A stretch of DNA of 6,909 nucleotides, taken from the NCBI GenBank assembly GCA_003452735.1, contig DMNL01000101.1, positions 1 to 6,909 of the forward strand, given 5' to 3'. The first letter of the stretch is position 1. Every line of letters starts with the position of its first letter. Below are positions 4,876 to 6,909 of the stretch, piece after piece. This DNA comes from Spirochaetaceae bacterium (GTDB lineage Bacteria; Spirochaetota; Spirochaetia; Treponematales; Rectinemataceae). Under the pieces are notes generated by a model. It saw nothing but the letters and a program-made list of their open reading frames with translations. It was not told the DNA's origin and did no database searches. A program made the translations under genes and the position numbers.

Positions 4876-5777
4876 GCCTGGAAGTTTCCTCTTATCAACA
4901 AGGTTCGGATCACCAGGTAGCTTCCTCTCGCCGATCCGCTTCTTCCCGCCGCGCATGGGGCCGCGCCCTTAGGACGATAATAATGTTGACTCTGGCTCTA
5001 ATCTGGTTCATACCCGCTTTTGGCCTCTTTATTACGTCGCTAAGGCCCCAGTCGGATATTGCCACCAGCGGCTGGTGGCGTATATTCGCGGTGCCGCGAT
5101 TTACCTTTGAAAATTATTCGATTGTCCTTGGTTCACATAATTTCTCGACCAACTTCTTGAACAGCTTTATCATCACAATTCCTTCCACTATTCTGCCCAT
5201 TGCGCTCGGAGCCCTTGCCGCCTATGCCTTAGCCTGCATGAATTTTAGAGGCAGGAACTTTGTCTTTTTCTCGGTGATTGCGATCCTTGTCCTCCCGCTT
5301 CAGACAACATGGGTTCCTGTTCTTCGAATGCAGAGCCGTTTTCACATGACGGGAAGCTGGATATCGATATGGCTTGCCCATACCGCGTATGGGCTTCCTT
5401 TTGCAATCTTCCTTCTGCGAACTTTCTTTGCTGAGTTGCCTAAGGAACTCCTCGAAGCTGCAAGGATAGACGGCCATTCCGAATTCAGCATTTTCTGTAA
5501 GATTGTTATTCCTCTTTCGGTACCCGCTATTGCATCTCTTGGAATCTTCCAATTTGTGTGGGTATGGAACGATCTCATGAATGCCCTTGTGTTACTTCAG
5601 AATCCTAAAAAGTTTCCGCTTACGGTGGCGCTGCAAGGGCTCTTAGGTCAGTACGGTTCCGAGTGGAACCTCCTTGCCTCGGGTGCTTTTGTGTCGATGT
5701 CGATACCTCTTGTGGTGTTTTTCCTTCTCCAGCGATACTTCGTGCGCGGTCTCACCGCAGGAGCGGTAAAAGGATGA
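4872..5777 (+). CDS. CUT1 ABC transporter permease, MalG/AglG type
   Basis: A 301-residue inner-membrane permease that partners the preceding one. A hydrophilic, Ser/Arg-rich N-terminus of about 35 residues precedes the first membrane helix (around residues 37-55). The family block SLRPQSDIATSGWWRIF and then PRFTFENYSIVL is characteristic of the AglG/MalG group. The EAA coupling loop is at residues 195-214 (EAARIDGHSEFSIFCKIVIP), and the protein ends in QRYFVRGLTAGAVKG, the standard C-terminus of MalG-type permeases. AGGAGAG (4859-4865) gives a well-spaced ribosome binding site inside the end of the upstream gene. It overlaps both neighbours by ATGA, at 4872-4875 and 5774-5777. Two intragenic 8+3+8 palindromes lie in the coding sequence. 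No ATPase gene follows. Confidence 0.94.
   Translation: MSLEVSSYQQGSDHQVASSRRSASSRRAWGRALRTIIMLTLALIWFIPAFGLFITSLRPQSDIATSGWWRIFAVPRFTFENYSIVLGSHNFSTNFLNSFIITIPSTILPIALGALAAYALACMNFRGRNFVFFSVIAILVLPLQTTWVPVLRMQSRFHMTGSWISIWLAHTAYGLPFAIFLLRTFFAELPKELLEAARIDGHSEFSIFCKIVIPLSVPAIASLGIFQFVWVWNDLMNALVLLQNPKKFPLTVALQGLLGQYGSEWNLLASGAFVSMSIPLVVFFLLQRYFVRGLTAGAVKG
5061..5079. repeat. Perfect inverted repeat, 8+3+8 (in permease gene)
   Basis: GCCACCAG pairs with CTGGTGGC around a CGG loop. It is the first of three such 19-base elements in the downstream half of the window. Confidence 0.5.
5376..5394. repeat. Perfect inverted repeat, 8+3+8 (in permease gene)
   Basis: GCCCATAC pairs with GTATGGGC around a CGC loop. 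It lies in the coding sequence of the second permease. Confidence 0.5.
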
Positions 5778-6909
5778 GTAATGAGCTTAAAAAAGTTTTC
5801 ATCGTTTTCTCGACACACTTCGATAACGGTTTTACTGGTACGATGGAGGATGTGCAATCAGACCTCGCTTGGAACCTCATTCCACGGGCGCTCGATACTA
5901 TCGAAAAAAGCAGTGATTTTGGGCCGAATCTCCGCTTTACTTGGACCCTGCCTGCATGGCCGCTCGAAAATGCTCTTATGCGGCTCGAAGGTACCAGGCT
6001 CGGCAAGCAGCTCGAAAGGGTGGTGGCTGAAGGATACATAACTTGGCATGCTCTTCCTTTCACCATCCATACCGAGTTATTTGGCCTAGAGGACTTTATT
6101 CGTACAATGCTGCCCGGATATCGTCTTTCTAGACGTTTTGGAAGGCGGTCCATTGCGGCCAAGCTGACAGATGTTCCAGGACATACGCGTATACTTTCAA
6201 CACTGATGGCCGCCTCTGGCGTATCGTTCTTATATATAGGCTGCAATGCATGTTCGACTCCGCCAGATGTTCCAATACTATTCGATTGGGAAGGACCAGA
6301 CCATACTCGAGTAACTACCATGTATTCCAAGGGGGGTTATGGCTCGCCGATTCTTCCACCTCCGGGATACGAATTTCCGATTTGGCTAGCTCTAATCCAC
6401 GCCTCTGACAATGGAGGGCCCCAGCCAGCAGAGGCGATTACCGAGGCAGTAGCCCAGATTGAGGCCGCATATCCTGGAATCGATGTGGTTGTGGGAAGCC
6501 TTGACGATTTTGCCATCGCTCTCCGAGATCTCAAGCTAGAGTTACCTGTGGTACGCTCTGACCTTGCGGACAGCTGGATCCATGGTATTGCGACAATGCC
6601 TGAAGAGCTTGGAATGATACGGCAGTACCGCGAACGCCTTGCTGCGATAGAGAGTTTTGAGGCGCTAAAAGGGCTCGAATCCAAAGACAGGCCGCCAGAT
6701 GGCTTTTCAACTATGATCCACGATTCATATGAAGCGATCTCGCTCTTTGGAGAACACACGTGGGGACTCGACACAAAGCTGGCGCTGAATCCGCCCGCCG
6801 AAGGCGGGCGTGTCTACGACAAAGAGCGATTCACAAAACTTCTAGAGGAAGGCGCCTGGGGTAGGATCAGGGGATCCTGGCGAGAGAAGGCTGCTTTGGC
6901 AGATCGATT
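5774..6909 (+). CDS. GH38-like (DUF5054-type) protein, 5' part, runs off window
   Basis: An open frame of 378 codons continues past the window end. The N-terminus KKVFIVFSTHFDNGFTG contains an H-x-D pair (His15, Asp17) in the position of the zinc-binding HxD of GH38 alpha-mannosidase-like barrels. Later blocks are TDVPGHTRILSTLMAASGVS (Asp133 is a candidate nucleophile, with His137), FLYIGCNACSTPPDVP (to residue 167), HASDNGGPQ (residues 209-217) and DSWIHGIATMPEELGMIRQY (from Asp266, His270). Together these recall DUF5054, a GH38-related family without, to my knowledge, a settled activity. There is no signal peptide, so it should act in the cytoplasm on imported sugar. CAGGAG at 5758-5763 lies ten bases before the ATG, which overlaps the permease stop by ATGA, indicating translational coupling. 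An ATG at 5781 is out of frame with the conserved motifs. The family name is from memory of motifs and is less certain than the GH38-like fold. Beyond glycan processing, no substrate can be stated. Confidence 0.8.
   Translation, partial: MSNELKKVFIVFSTHFDNGFTGTMEDVQSDLAWNLIPRALDTIEKSSDFGPNLRFTWTLPAWPLENALMRLEGTRLGKQLERVVAEGYITWHALPFTIHTELFGLEDFIRTMLPGYRLSRRFGRRSIAAKLTDVPGHTRILSTLMAASGVSFLYIGCNACSTPPDVPILFDWEGPDHTRVTTMYSKGGYGSPILPPPGYEFPIWLALIHASDNGGPQPAEAITEAVAQIEAAYPGIDVVVGSLDDFAIALRDLKLELPVVRSDLADSWIHGIATMPEELGMIRQYRERLAAIESFEALKGLESKDRPPDGFSTMIHDSYEAISLFGEHTWGLDTKLALNPPAEGGRVYDKERFTKLLEEGAWGRIRGSWREKAALADR
6792..6810. repeat. Perfect inverted repeat, 8+3+8 (in GH38-like gene)
   Basis: CGCCCGCC pairs with GGCGGGCG around a GAA loop, a very GC-rich stem. 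It encodes part of a PPAEGGR segment, plausibly a surface loop of the protein. Confidence 0.5.

Noticed and set aside
5781..6041. 86-codon frame starting at ATG 5781
   Set aside because: It is out of frame with the GH38-like coding sequence that starts at 5774, is open for 378 codons and carries the conserved motifs.
5752..6330. 192-codon reading frame on the - strand
   Set aside because: It overlaps the permease end and the start of the GH38-like gene and shows no family motif, so it is taken as an antisense shadow.
6337..6774. 145-codon reading frame on the - strand
   Set aside because: It lies opposite the GH38-like gene, has no recognisable domain and its composition is that of an antisense shadow.
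1..6909. CRISPR arrays, insertion sequences or integrase genes
   Set aside because: No regularly spaced repeat-spacer pattern, transposase or recombinase motif was seen on either strand.

Overview
The window looks like a bacterial chromosome of moderate GC, tentatively a spirochaete. That guess rests on the style of the solute-binding-protein signal peptide (ending SWAQG), the 5S rRNA sequence and the gene content; it is an inference, and a Firmicute is not excluded. All convincing genes are on the + strand.

Region 1 (1-250) is the tail of an rRNA operon: probably the last bases of 23S rRNA, a spacer with two stem-loops, a complete 5S rRNA and a T-run. Region 2 (about 283-1252) is a gene graveyard. 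Three collapsed remnants follow one another: the sensor domain of a LacI-family regulator, two spliced pieces of a GH65 disaccharide phosphorylase, and the N-terminal half of a beta-phosphoglucomutase. Together they are the core of a classical disaccharide phosphorolysis operon (regulator, phosphorylase, sugar-phosphate mutase), reduced by deletions, a nonsense codon and a frame change.

Region 3 (1261-6909) is an apparently intact carbohydrate-uptake locus. A GntR-type winged helix fused to a LacI-type sensor (1311-2426) is preceded by a near-perfect 40-bp palindrome that contains promoter elements on both strands. The same 13-bp core (AAATGATATATCA) recurs upstream of the following operon, which suggests one regulator acting on both promoters. 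That operon encodes an extracellular sugar-binding protein (2550-3842), two CUT1 permeases (3967-4875 and 4872-5777) and a GH38-like protein of DUF5054 type (5774 to beyond the window end). The last three genes are joined by ATGA overlaps. A 15-bp-period degenerate repeat and a strong GC hairpin separate the binding-protein gene from the permeases. No ATP-binding subunit is present, so a shared MsmK/UgpC-type ATPase elsewhere in the genome is presumed.

The working model is that an oligosaccharide is bound outside the membrane, imported by the permease pair with a shared ATPase, and acted on by the GH38-like enzyme. The GntR/LacI hybrid would sense the sugar or a breakdown product. The most novel parts are the unassigned GH38-like enzyme tied to a dedicated importer, the shared operator with its symmetric promoter, and the decayed phosphorylase operon beside the rRNA genes.
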